DNA of 54,412 bases, taken from assembly GCA_045594795.1 (NCBI GenBank), contig JAZNZF010000049.1, forward strand, positions 1 through 54,412, read 5' to 3'. The notes below the pieces were generated by a model. The model was given only the letters and a program-made list of their open reading frames with translations. It had not been told where the DNA came from and searched no databases. The position numbers and the translations under genes are program-made. This DNA is from UMGS1532 sp045594795. Lineage in GTDB: Bacteria > Bacillota > Clostridia > Oscillospirales > Acutalibacteraceae. Below are positions 1 to 7,123 of the stretch, piece by piece; within the stretch, counting starts at the first letter, position 1; every line of letters starts with the position of its first letter.

Positions 1-42
1 TGAGAGAAGAGATAAAAATTAAAAGAGAAATGTGAAGAGAAC

Positions 43-88
43 AAAAAGAAACGACAACTTATCAGTCGATAAATTGTCGTTTCTTTTT
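43..88. terminator. Strong hairpin beside a tRNA-Gln-like fragment
   Basis: A 15-base stem (43-57 against 74-88) runs from A5 to T5, so it could terminate transcription in either direction. It lies just beyond the 3'-end copy of tRNA-Gln at 88-106, the same relation that the hairpin at 241-274 has to the intact tRNA. This suggests that a tRNA-plus-terminator unit was once duplicated. Confidence 0.75.
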
Positions 89-230
89 GGCAGCGGAATA
101 GGGATTTCTTCAGGCGCAACGCGCCCTTCGCGCCGCTAATGCGGCTTGCCCACGTCGGCGAAAATAGTCCACCGGACTATTTTCTTCCGAAAGTCCTCAG
201 ACTTTCTCCCTCCTTGTTCGAATCCCTATT
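88..230. repeat. Palindrome-rich element containing tRNA-Gln 3'-end sequence
   Basis: Bases 88-106 are identical to 277-295, the CCA end and acceptor stem of the intact tRNA-Gln. Match is then lost. At 216-230 the T-arm/acceptor sequence appears again in the opposite orientation, giving a 10-base inverted repeat (97-106 against 221-230). The roughly 114 bases between hold at least three perfect palindromes: 132-145, 160-184 (11-base arms, 3-base loop) and 189-206 (7-base arms). There is no credible coding potential. The layout resembles a small non-autonomous palindromic repeat seated in or near a tRNA remnant. That it is multicopy is inferred. Confidence 0.6.
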
Positions 231-240
231 AGTACAAACG

Positions 241-274
241 AAAAAAGCACCAACCTAAAGGTCGATGCTTTTTT
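241..274 (-). terminator. Terminator of tRNA-Gln
   Basis: An imperfect hairpin flanked by A6 and T6 begins three bases past the tRNA 3' end on the minus strand. This is the usual position for the tRNA terminator. Confidence 0.7.
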
Positions 275-276
275 GT

Positions 277-350
277 TGGCAGCGGAATAGGGATTCGAAC
301 CCCAACAAACAGAGTCAGAGTCTGTCGTGCTACCGTTACACAATTCCGCT
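277..350 (-). tRNA. tRNA-Gln (anticodon CTG)
   Basis: On the minus strand the sequence folds as a cloverleaf with a 7-bp acceptor stem, discriminator G and encoded CCA at 277-279. The anticodon stem ACAGA/TCTGT encloses the loop CTCTGAC, giving anticodon CTG, which reads CAG glutamine codons. The T-loop carries TTCGAAT. A promoter lies at 393-420 and a terminator follows at 241-274. Confidence 0.93.
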
Positions 351-392
351 ATAAATTTGGTGATACGCATATTATCTACGCGCAACGATATT

Positions 393-420
393 ATTATACA
401 TCATTTCGTGTGTTTGTCAA
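393..420 (-). promoter_or_regulatory. Promoter of tRNA-Gln
   Basis: Read on the minus strand, TTGACA (415-420) is followed after 16 bases by TATAAT (393-398), both perfect sigma-A consensus hexamers, about 45 bases before the tRNA 5' end. Confidence 0.85.
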
Positions 421-456
421 GCATTTTTTAAGAAAATATTAGTAATTTTATAAATA

Positions 457-479
457 CGCCCTTACTAATTGTAAGGGCG
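457..479 (-). terminator. Terminator of ddh
   Basis: A 9-bp GC-rich stem (CGCCCTTAC with its complement, 5-base loop) lies 13 bases past the ddh stop codon and is followed on the minus strand by a modest T-rich run. Confidence 0.7.
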
Positions 480-491
480 CATATTTATGCT

Positions 492-1484
492 TTAAAGTAA
501 TTCTTTACGTATTTCCTCGGGTGATTTAGCTGATAGATAAGCGGGTGCAACATCGAACACAGTTTTAGCACCACTAATACCTTCCTTGTTCATTTTGTAT
601 ACAGCTCTTGCATAACAGGCTATAACACTTGCTGTGAATTCGGGGTTAGAGCCAAGCTTAAGCGAATATTCTATCATCTGCTTAGTTTCTCCAGCAACAC
701 CCGTGTTGCCGCTACGCATTACAAATCCACCGTGCGGAATTCCGCTATGGTTCTTTTCCATTTCCTCTTTAGATATAAAGGTAACTGTTGTGTTGTAATC
801 GGCAAAATAGTTAGGCATAGTAACAATTTCGCGTTCTATTCTCTCTTTGTCGGCGCCATCTTCTACAACAACATAACATTCTCTCGTATGCTTATCTCTC
901 GTTGAAAGGCAGGGGTTTTCGCCATTTCTTACCTTTTGTAAAGCATCATCAACGGGGCAGGTGTACTGACGTGCGTCAATTACACCATCAATTCTTCTTA
1001 TAGCATCAGAGTGGCCTTGGCTAACACCCTTGCCCCAGAAGGTATAATCGTTGCCGTTTGGTAAAATGCAATTTCCAAGTAAACGTTGTAGGCTGAACAT
1101 GCCTGGGTCCCAACCGACCGATATAAGAGCGATTTTACCGCTGCTTTTAGCTGCCTTATCGCAGTTGTCAAAATGCTCAGGAATTTTTGCGTGGGTATCA
1201 AAACTATCCACTATATTAAAATACTTTGCAAATTCGGGGCTTTGTGTTGGAAGGTCGGTCGCACTGCCACCACAAAGTATTAAAATATCAATTTCATCTT
1301 TTAAAGAAATTGCTTTATCAACGTGGTAAACAGGAACATCGGGAGTTAAGGTTTTAAGAGAATCAGGGTTGCGCCTTGTGAAAAAAGCAACAAGCTTCAT
1401 ATCGGGGTTAGAGCGAATAGCAAGCTCTACGCCTCTACCTAAATTTCCGTAGCCCATAATACCAATTCTAATTTGATTGCCCAC
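492..1484 (-). CDS. ddh: meso-Diaminopimelate dehydrogenase
   Basis: This cytosolic enzyme makes meso-2,6-diaminopimelate in one NADPH-dependent step from tetrahydrodipicolinate, supplying lysine and peptidoglycan crosslinks. An N-terminal Rossmann motif (GYGNLG, residues 11-16) and the family signature VGWDPG (123-128) are visible. The reading frame is open further upstream, but the best start is GTG at 1484. AAAGGTG sits 8 bases before it, and the resulting 330 residues match the usual length of about 326. It is a single-gene unit with promoter at 1529-1557 and terminator at 457-479. This short-cut route is found in only some Firmicutes. Family assignment is firm. Confidence 0.93.
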   Translation of the reverse strand: MGNQIRIGIMGYGNLGRGVELAIRSNPDMKLVAFFTRRNPDSLKTLTPDVPVYHVDKAISLKDEIDILILCGGSATDLPTQSPEFAKYFNIVDSFDTHAKIPEHFDNCDKAAKSSGKIALISVGWDPGMFSLQRLLGNCILPNGNDYTFWGKGVSQGHSDAIRRIDGVIDARQYTCPVDDALQKVRNGENPCLSTRDKHTRECYVVVEDGADKERIEREIVTMPNYFADYNTTVTFISKEEMEKNHSGIPHGGFVMRSGNTGVAGETKQMIEYSLKLGSNPEFTASVIACYARAVYKMNKEGISGAKTVFDVAPAYLSAKSPEEIRKELL

Positions 1485-1528
1485 AGTAACATCACCTTTC
1501 AAAATAAAGACAAGCAAAATTCTAATAT

Positions 1529-1557
1529 ATTTTAACATATAGCATTAGCTCTTACAA
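1529..1557 (-). promoter_or_regulatory. Promoter of ddh
   Basis: On the minus strand TTGTAA (1552-1557), a 17-base spacer and TAAAAT (1529-1534) lie about 45 bases before the GTG start. Confidence 0.65.
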
Positions 1558-1665
1558 GTGGGATATTCTAAAAATTTTAAAATTACTGCTATATTTATGA
1601 AAATATGCTTACTTTGTATAAATTGGATACACGCGAAAAAACTATTAATACAAGGAGTGAACAGT

Positions 1666-1854
1666 ATGAAAAAAGGAAAAGATAACGGCTCTTTATCCCA
1701 GCGTAGCTATGAACAAGGAAATGCTGAAACAGCATTTGAGCTAATTAATAAATATGGCACCTACGAAATTCAACCAACCTCTGACACCGAAAATCCTTTT
1801 CCAAAAATCGCACAAGGTTTACCAAAGAAAAGGAATAGAGAAATTACCGAATAG
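1666..1854 (+). CDS. Small hypothetical protein, 62 residues
   Basis: ATG at 1666 follows AAGGAG at 8 bases, which makes this the preferred start although the frame is open further upstream. The product is small, charged and soluble, with no membrane segment. A central stretch (about residues 11-38) is rich in Glu, Gln and Tyr and ends in a Pro-rich tail. It resembles small uncharacterised proteins I associate with clostridial genomes, but I cannot name a family. It stands alone between divergent ddh and convergent tmRNA, and is followed directly by the palindromic terminator at 1862-1889. Confidence 0.7.
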   Translation: MKKGKDNGSLSQRSYEQGNAETAFELINKYGTYEIQPTSDTENPFPKIAQGLPKKRNREITE

Positions 1855-1861
1855 AAATAAC

Positions 1862-1890
1862 AAACCGACTTGTTTAAACAAGTCGGTTTT
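1862..1890. terminator. Bidirectional terminator between small gene and tmRNA
   Basis: A perfect palindrome with 14-base arms (1862-1875 against 1876-1889) is followed by T on the plus strand. It ends the small gene at 1854 and touches the tmRNA 3' end at 1891, so it probably serves both. Confidence 0.75.
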
Positions 1891-2240
1891 TGGTGGAGAT
1901 GGCGGGAGTTGAACCCGCGTCCAAAAGCATATCCAGAAGGCTTCTCCGAGTGCAGACGGTCTATTGAGATTCCCCTCACTGCACGCCGGTCGTCAGGCTT
2001 GCAGCTACGGTAGTTCCTAATTCATGGTAGTGTTCGGAACGGCACACTACTCACGTTCACCGCTAAGTGACGCCCTTATCGGCTTGCGGTAATTCCGACT
2101 CGGACGGCTGCTATAAATTAAGCAGCAAGAGCAACTTTATTGTTGTCGTTTAATTTTAAAAGATTGCGGTTTTTTAAGCGGTACCGCACCGCTACTCGCT
2201 TCCCTTATTTCAACACTCCTGTCGAAACCTTTACATCCCC
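1891..2240 (-). ncRNA. ssrA: Transfer-messenger RNA (tmRNA)
   Basis: tmRNA rescues stalled ribosomes and tags the nascent chain for proteolysis. On the minus strand the 5' end GGGGAT pairs with ATCTCC before the 3' ACCA, forming the tRNA-like acceptor stem, and the 3' part has a T-arm with GTTCAAC. The internal tag frame (2118-2150) reads NDNNKVALAA followed by TAA. Its ALAA end is the standard protease-recognition signal. The first resume codon is not certain. Its partner smpB lies immediately upstream on the same strand, and a separate promoter is present at 2263-2291. Confidence 0.95.
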
Positions 2241-2262
2241 CTATAGTGTTCTTACATAATTA

Positions 2263-2291
2263 ATTTTACCACAAACGAGGTTTTAATTCAA
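2263..2291 (-). promoter_or_regulatory. Promoter of tmRNA
   Basis: On the minus strand TTGAAT (2286-2291), a 17-base spacer and TAAAAT (2263-2268) precede the tmRNA 5' end by about 22 bases. The left arm of the hairpin at 2274-2306 lies inside the spacer. Confidence 0.7.
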
Positions 2292-2306
2292 ATAGAAAAC
2301 CTCGTT
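2274..2306. terminator. Hairpin between smpB and tmRNA
   Basis: There are 11-base arms (2274-2284 against 2296-2306) and an 11-base loop. The long T-run is on the plus strand, whereas both neighbours read minus, so termination after smpB would depend on a weak TTTG tail. The hairpin overlaps the tmRNA promoter. Confidence 0.55.
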
Positions 2307-2340
2307 TTTTTGTGTTAATATTTGTAAACATTGTTATAAG

Positions 2341-2799
2341 TTATCTGTTTTGCTCTTTCATTGCGCGGCGAATGTCCATATCGGCAGATTTTTTTGCTAT
2401 AACCGCGCGCTTATCGTAAAGCTTTTTACCTTTGCAAAGCCCTACTTGTACCTTAACGCGAGAGCCTTTGTAGTAAAGCGACAAGGGGATAAGTGTTAAT
2501 CCCTGTTGCTTTAAAAGCCCAAAAAGCCTTAAGATTTCACGCTTGTGCATAAGCAATCGACGCATTCGCAAAGGGTCACGATTGAATATATTGCCCTTTT
2601 CATAAGGACTAATATGCATACCTTTTACAAATATTTCGCCGTTATCAATAGAACACCATGCGTCTTTAAGATTAACACCGCCACTACGTATAGCCTTAAC
2701 CTCTGTGCCGCACAGTTCGATACCGGCTTCAATAGATTCAATTATAAAATAATCGTGGAACGCTTTGCGGTTGCTTGCAATTTGTTTTGTATCTCCCAC
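2341..2799 (-). CDS. smpB: SsrA-binding protein SmpB
   Basis: SmpB binds tmRNA and carries it to stalled ribosomes. The 152 residues match the family length and the usual order of parts. An N-terminal core carries SNRKAFHDYFI and EAGIEL, an internal GTEVKAIR segment follows, then LIPLSLYYKG, and finally a basic tail (KLYDKR onward). The start codon is GTG at 2799 with AGGAGG about 7 bases before it. It sits directly upstream of its RNA partner ssrA, a common arrangement in Firmicutes. Assignment is firm. Confidence 0.95.
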   Translation of the reverse strand: MGDTKQIASNRKAFHDYFIIESIEAGIELCGTEVKAIRSGGVNLKDAWCSIDNGEIFVKGMHISPYEKGNIFNRDPLRMRRLLMHKREILRLFGLLKQQGLTLIPLSLYYKGSRVKVQVGLCKGKKLYDKRAVIAKKSADMDIRRAMKEQNR

Positions 2800-2898
2800 C
2801 GGTATCCCTCCTTAAAAGTTTTAGTTATTTTAACATAATTAATTAAATATTTCAACTAAAACACCATTAAAAATTATCGCAAAATACGGCATTATTCT

Positions 2899-4869
2899 CT
2901 AACGACCTTGCTCTATAAAGTAATTGACAATTCCGCAAACAACGGCGTCGATATATTGCTTTTTAAATTCTTCGCTTTTAATTAACCTATAGTCCTTAGG
3001 GCTGGTTAGATATCCATTTTCGGTAAGCACAACAGGGCAGAAGGCGCAACGGCTGAGATTAAAATAGTGCCATTTAATGCCGCTGTCCACACTGTCAATT
3101 ATCCCTGTAGCTTTAACCGAGTTATTTATTTTACTTGCGGCAGAGTATGTAAATGGATAAAAATATCCTACAAAATAACCCGACGCTTTTGTGTTTGCAG
3201 AGCCGTTAAAATGTACCGATATAACTAAATTTGCATTAGCGTTTCGTATACAGTTATATCTACTTTGTAGACTGCGCGAGGAGTCATCAATTCTCGTCAT
3301 AGTGGCAGTAACGCCGATTCTTTTAAGCACAAGTGCTAGTGTTGTAGCGTAGCTTAAGTTATAATCCTTTTCGGAATTTTTAGTACCAAACGCGTTGTAG
3401 GTGCCCGATTCATCACCGCCGTGACCTGCATCTATTAGCACCTTAATACCCTCTAACGAGTAACCGTATTTATTGTTTCTTGTTGGCGTTGCTTTAGCTG
3501 GCTTTAAGAAAGAAAATACGAGCTTGCCGCCGTTTTGATATCGTGCATCCCAGCCATAAAAATTACCCATTTTCTTTAAATGTAAGCGTAGGGTATAACC
3601 CGATTCCGTCTTGATAGTTTCGTATTTGCTAAAAATGGGGTTATCACTTAAATTCAGCTGACACGAAAAATTATTGCAGTAACTAAAGTTAATATCTACA
3701 TAACTATAGGTAGGTGATGTAATATTATAGTTTTGTGTTTTAGGGTTCATATAATTTTGGTTGCCGTAGGTTACGTAAAAGGGGGCGCGCCAATCAGTTT
3801 TTATCTCAAATTTATAGCGGTTGTCGTCATAATATTCTGATGTAATTTGTATTGTGTTGCTTTTTGGCAGACTGCCTCTGTATATTTTTACGTTTTCATC
3901 ATCTGCGTATACACGCTTGTTGCTTTTAAGTAGATAATATTTTTTGCCTGATTCTGAATCAAAAATAGTTGTAGGGTTGCAGTAATCGAGTGTGCCTGTA
4001 GGCAAGTAGCTGTTTGTAGGGCGAGATGCATCGTCAATAGTGCTACCCTCAAAGGTCTCTGCCATAGGCGAAATAACTCGCGCAACATAGGTGTCACCAA
4101 CGTTTGCAAAGCCATTTTCGTCGGTAGATAAATCCAAAAGCGGTGTTGGGTTTTCGTGTTTAGCAGAAGTCGGTGAAATAATTTTAATCTTGCTTGCCTC
4201 AACAGTATAGCTATCACTACCATGCTTTGCACTAAAGATGAGAAGGTCTCCACCACTGCGTTTATTCTTTTTTGGTAAGGTAATTATACCCGAATAACGC
4301 ACATAGGTTTTTTTATCGTATTCACCGGTTGCGTCGGGAATTAGCGTTACGGTTTTATTTGCAAACTTTGCGCTGAGTTCACTGCCTATTAAAGCATAAG
4401 CGGTAACCGAAAACCTTGCCTCACTTTCTAAGGTAATAGATTTTTTGTTTGGTGTGCAGCTTTTAATCATCGGCAGTAGGTAATTAACGATATAGACTTT
4501 GTTTGCCTTCCCGTTTTTTACGTCAAATTTATTTTCACCAAGAGTTAATTTAAATTCAAGCTTGAAAAATCCATCGTCCTCAACCTTTTGCTCGTTACCG
4601 TTTATATATAGCTTGTAATTTTTATTACAGCTACCGCTAAAGGTGATACTATCTGTATATACTGTTATTTCTTGGCTTTTTGGGGAAGTAATGTTAATTG
4701 TGCCTTCGTTGGCAGTAAGATTTTCTTCGCTGATTTCGGGTGCTTTGTCTACCTTGAAATCGTCCTCAATACCGCAACCCGTGACCGTGGTTAAAATAAA
4801 CGCAAAAAATAGACCTAAAGCTATTGCCTTAAGCAAATTTATTTTAAGTTTTCTGCATCTAATACCCAT
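2899..4869 (-). CDS. N-acetylmuramoyl-L-alanine amidase lipoprotein (Amidase_3)
   Basis: This is a predicted surface enzyme that cleaves the bond between muramic acid and the stem peptide in peptidoglycan. A signal peptide with lipobox TVTGC anchors it to the membrane. The C-terminal Amidase_3 domain (about 475-656) shows zinc ligands His483 (AGHGG), Glu500 (EKDY) and His553 (SVHFN), and catalytic Glu617 (TENGY). Residues 50-470 form a long beta-rich region of probable Ig-like modules that I cannot assign further. It starts directly after the stop of the upstream glycosyl hydrolase (TAAATG), so the two are translationally coupled. At 656 residues it is much longer than the catalytic domain alone. 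Confidence 0.87.
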   Translation of the reverse strand: MGIRCRKLKINLLKAIALGLFFAFILTTVTGCGIEDDFKVDKAPEISEENLTANEGTINITSPKSQEITVYTDSITFSGSCNKNYKLYINGNEQKVEDDGFFKLEFKLTLGENKFDVKNGKANKVYIVNYLLPMIKSCTPNKKSITLESEARFSVTAYALIGSELSAKFANKTVTLIPDATGEYDKKTYVRYSGIITLPKKNKRSGGDLLIFSAKHGSDSYTVEASKIKIISPTSAKHENPTPLLDLSTDENGFANVGDTYVARVISPMAETFEGSTIDDASRPTNSYLPTGTLDYCNPTTIFDSESGKKYYLLKSNKRVYADDENVKIYRGSLPKSNTIQITSEYYDDNRYKFEIKTDWRAPFYVTYGNQNYMNPKTQNYNITSPTYSYVDINFSYCNNFSCQLNLSDNPIFSKYETIKTESGYTLRLHLKKMGNFYGWDARYQNGGKLVFSFLKPAKATPTRNNKYGYSLEGIKVLIDAGHGGDESGTYNAFGTKNSEKDYNLSYATTLALVLKRIGVTATMTRIDDSSRSLQSRYNCIRNANANLVISVHFNGSANTKASGYFVGYFYPFTYSAASKINNSVKATGIIDSVDSGIKWHYFNLSRCAFCPVVLTENGYLTSPKDYRLIKSEEFKKQYIDAVVCGIVNYFIEQGR

Positions 4870-6108
4870 TTATTTCAATTCCTTTTTAAGCGCATCAAGT
4901 TCATTTATGTTTTGCTCGGTATCATTAAATAAATAGCTGTACGAATAAAGCATAACCCCATCTACATCTGCTTTTTTAATGTCAGAGGATTGCTTTGCCA
5001 GAATGTTTTGACTTTTTATCCACTCATCACTTTCGGCATCTAACGTGCCTAATTTGTAAGCGGCTAAGCCTACGTATAGCTTAACGCCTGTTGCACGAGA
5101 TAGGTTGCACCAATTTTTAAGTAAGGTGTTAAAGCAAAAACTCTCATTAGGATAATTATAACCGAAATAAAGCTGAGGTGCAATATAATCTATGTAACCT
5201 TTTGTATTACACCAAAGCGGTATGTCGGCATAAAGCTTTTGGTAGTTATTGTCGGTGTTGTCGAAGGATATATCTGCAGCAGGCGAAATACCAAAACAAA
5301 CGCCATTAAATCTGTGAACTGTTCTATATATTTGTGAAATAAGCAAATTGACGTTTGTTCTGCGCCAGTCGTCAAGCGGCAAGGGATTTGTAACGCTTCC
5401 CGTATATTCGTTGTATGAAACTTTATCAAAGCTTTTGTCGGTGGTGGGGTAAAAGTAATCGTCAAACTGAATACCGTCAATGTCGTAATTATTTAAGATT
5501 TCTTCTACGCCTAAAGTAACAAGATTTCTAACCTCTTCACTTGCAGGGTTTAAATACATACCCGTTTCGCTAAAAAGAACATTTTTGTCGTTACCTTCAT
5601 CTTGGTCGGTAAGATAAATATATGCAGGGCTATTTGTGGGCAAATTTAAATATTCCTTGCTCCCGGCAGAAATTCTGTATGGATTTATCCACGCGTGGAA
5701 TTCAAGGCTTAAATTGTGAGCAGCATCTACCATAAGCTTTAGTGGGTCGTAACTTGGGTTTTCACCATTCGCAGTTTTATATTGATTACTAAAGGGGAAA
5801 TATTTCGAAGGATACGCCGCATCACAATTAGCCCTTACTTGACATATAACTGCATTAAAATTAGCGTTCTTAACCTCAGTAAACATATTGGTGATTTTAT
5901 TTAATGCCTCTTCTTCGTTAAGGCCAATGAAATCAAGCTCAATGTACGAAAACCAAACCGCCTTCAAGTCAAGCTTATTTTTAGCTTCTATAATATTTTG
6001 GTTCGCCCTTGTTTCACTATTAATATAGGCACTATTATTGAATTTTTCTTGTCCACATCCTGTAAGTAGAAATAATATTAGTAGTATAAAAGATAATAGT
6101 CTTCTCAT
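4870..6108 (-). CDS. GHL10-family glycosyl hydrolase-like lipoprotein
   Basis: The 412-residue product has a signal peptide with lipobox LTGC (Cys18), so it is probably a membrane-anchored surface protein. The rest matches the GHL10/DUF187 (YngK-like) TIM-barrel family, with recognisable segments AVWFSYIELDF near the start, AVICQVRANCDA, FHAWINPYRIS, IDGIQFDDYFYP and DYIAPQLYFGY. The family is thought to act on cell-wall or other glycans, but the substrate is generally unknown. It is the first gene of a pair with the amidase, which supports a role in wall turnover. The start ATG at 6108 has AGGTGA in front of it. Confidence 0.85.
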   Translation of the reverse strand: MRRLLSFILLILFLLTGCGQEKFNNSAYINSETRANQNIIEAKNKLDLKAVWFSYIELDFIGLNEEEALNKITNMFTEVKNANFNAVICQVRANCDAAYPSKYFPFSNQYKTANGENPSYDPLKLMVDAAHNLSLEFHAWINPYRISAGSKEYLNLPTNSPAYIYLTDQDEGNDKNVLFSETGMYLNPASEEVRNLVTLGVEEILNNYDIDGIQFDDYFYPTTDKSFDKVSYNEYTGSVTNPLPLDDWRRTNVNLLISQIYRTVHRFNGVCFGISPAADISFDNTDNNYQKLYADIPLWCNTKGYIDYIAPQLYFGYNYPNESFCFNTLLKNWCNLSRATGVKLYVGLAAYKLGTLDAESDEWIKSQNILAKQSSDIKKADVDGVMLYSYSYLFNDTEQNINELDALKKELK

Positions 6109-6183
6109 AAGTCACCTGCACTTGCATATTTTCTAATATATGTTAAGATAATATGTGTAATAAATATTTGGTAGGTGTATGTA

Positions 6184-6423
6184 GTGTCAGTAATAAATCC
6201 GTTGGTAGAAGGGCCATATACATTTTACGCGAAATGTCCTAAGTGCAAATGTGCTTGCGAAATAAAGGTTTTTAAAACCGCTGTTTCTGTGGCTGTAAAA
6301 TATATTCAGCACAATAGAAGGTATACTGCAATTTGTACGGGCTGCAAAACAAAATACGAAATTAGAAAAGAAGAGGGGGATAATCTCCTTTTAGGTAAGA
6401 GCAGTTTAATTTTAAAGGAGTAA
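6184..6423 (+). CDS. Small zinc-ribbon-like protein
   Basis: GTG at 6184 is the preferred start because AGGTG lies 6 bases before it. An earlier in-frame GTG at 6175 overlaps that site. The 79-residue product has CxxC pairs at Cys18/Cys21 and Cys51/Cys54 (plus Cys23 and Cys25), spaced as in a zinc ribbon, and a charged C-terminus with no membrane segment. I do not recognise a named family. It is followed after 4 bases by a DUF1294 membrane protein, so the two probably form a small operon. Confidence 0.7.
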   Translation: MSVINPLVEGPYTFYAKCPKCKCACEIKVFKTAVSVAVKYIQHNRRYTAICTGCKTKYEIRKEEGDNLLLGKSSLILKE

Positions 6424-6427
6424 CAAA

Positions 6428-6700
6428 ATGCCACAGTTGTTTTTAACAGTTCTTTATATAGTAATTGCGTTTTCTTTTGGCGGCGCAATTATGGTTGCGG
6501 TTGATAAGTATAACGCAATACATTCTCTTTACAGAATAAGCGAGGCAACCTTAATGTTTTTTGGTGTATTCGGTGGCGCGTTTTTAATGTACCTTGTTAT
6601 GAAACTGATTCGCCATAAGACCAAAAAGCCAAAATTTATGCTAATGTTTCCGATAATGTCTATACTACATATAATTATTTTATTTTTATGTTACCGTTAA
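6428..6700 (+). CDS. DUF1294 family membrane protein
   Basis: The 90-residue product has three hydrophobic segments (about 3-24, 40-60 and 72-89). Family hallmarks are the DKYNA motif after the first segment, the R-I-S-E motif before the second, and RHKTKKPKF before the last. DUF1294 proteins are small integral membrane proteins of unknown function, some fused to cold-shock domains. The gene follows the zinc-ribbon gene with GGAG overlapping that gene's end, and finishes at the hairpin at 6714. Confidence 0.85.
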   Translation: MPQLFLTVLYIVIAFSFGGAIMVAVDKYNAIHSLYRISEATLMFFGVFGGAFLMYLVMKLIRHKTKKPKFMLMFPIMSILHIIILFLCYR

Positions 6701-6713
6701 TATTACAAAAAAA

Positions 6714-6751
6714 GCGGAGCCTTTCAAATTTGAAAAGCTCCGACATTTTTT
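6714..6751. terminator. Bidirectional terminator between DUF1294 gene and rpmB
   Basis: The stem CGGAGC/GCTCCG is extended by TTTCAAA/TTTGAAA and flanked by A-runs and T-runs. It sits between the convergent genes ending at 6700 and 6768. Confidence 0.85.
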
Positions 6752-6767
6752 AATATTCTGCTAAAAA

Positions 6768-6956
6768 TTAGATAGCGCGGGTAACTTTACCTGAACGCAA
6801 GCAACGGGTGCAGGCATTTATACGACGGGGAGAACCGTCTACAATAGCCTTAACGCGCTGTACGTTAGGCTTCCAGGTTCTGTTAGAACGTCTGTGTGAG
6901 TGGGAAACCTTAATACCGAAACTAATTTCTTTACTGCAGATATCACACTTTGCCAT
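6768..6956 (-). CDS. rpmB: 50S ribosomal protein L28
   Basis: L28 is a structural protein of the large ribosomal subunit. The start is ATG at 6956, preceded by AAGGAGGTG. Extending upstream would add unrelated residues. The 62-residue product keeps four cysteines (Cys4, Cys7, Cys49, Cys52), the zinc-binding form of L28, and the conserved SHSHRRSNRTWKPN segment. It is a single-gene transcription unit with promoter at 6996-7024 and a shared terminator at 6714. Confidence 0.96.
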   Translation of the reverse strand: MAKCDICSKEISFGIKVSHSHRRSNRTWKPNVQRVKAIVDGSPRRINACTRCLRSGKVTRAI

Positions 6957-6995
6957 AATCTGCACCTCCTTGATATTGATTACATAGCAAGGATT

Positions 6996-7024
6996 ATAAT
7001 AACAGATATGAACCAAAAATGCAA
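6996..7024 (-). promoter_or_regulatory. Promoter of rpmB
   Basis: On the minus strand TTGCAT (7019-7024), a 17-base spacer and TATTAT (6996-7001) lie about 40 bases before the start codon. Confidence 0.6.
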
Positions 7025-7060
7025 GTGTTTTTTTAAAATTTTTTTATTTTATTAAAATTG

Positions 7061-7089
7061 TTGTTATATGTGGTAGTTTGTGGTAAAAT
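7061..7089 (+). promoter_or_regulatory. Promoter of the epimerase-phosphatase-MFS run
   Basis: TTGTTA (7061-7066), a 17-base spacer and TAAAAT (7084-7089) precede the epimerase start by about 35 bases. Confidence 0.6.
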
Positions 7090-7123
7090 ATTCTCAGTGT
7101 TCGAGAGGTGGATGTTTTACAAA

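Noticed and set aside
197..385. Open frame of 62 codons over the tRNA-Gln region
   Set aside because: It covers the tRNA gene, its promoter and the repeat, and has no ribosome site.
3888..4256. Second frame inside the amidase gene
   Set aside because: No ribosome site and no protein-like composition; the amidase frame is continuous through it.
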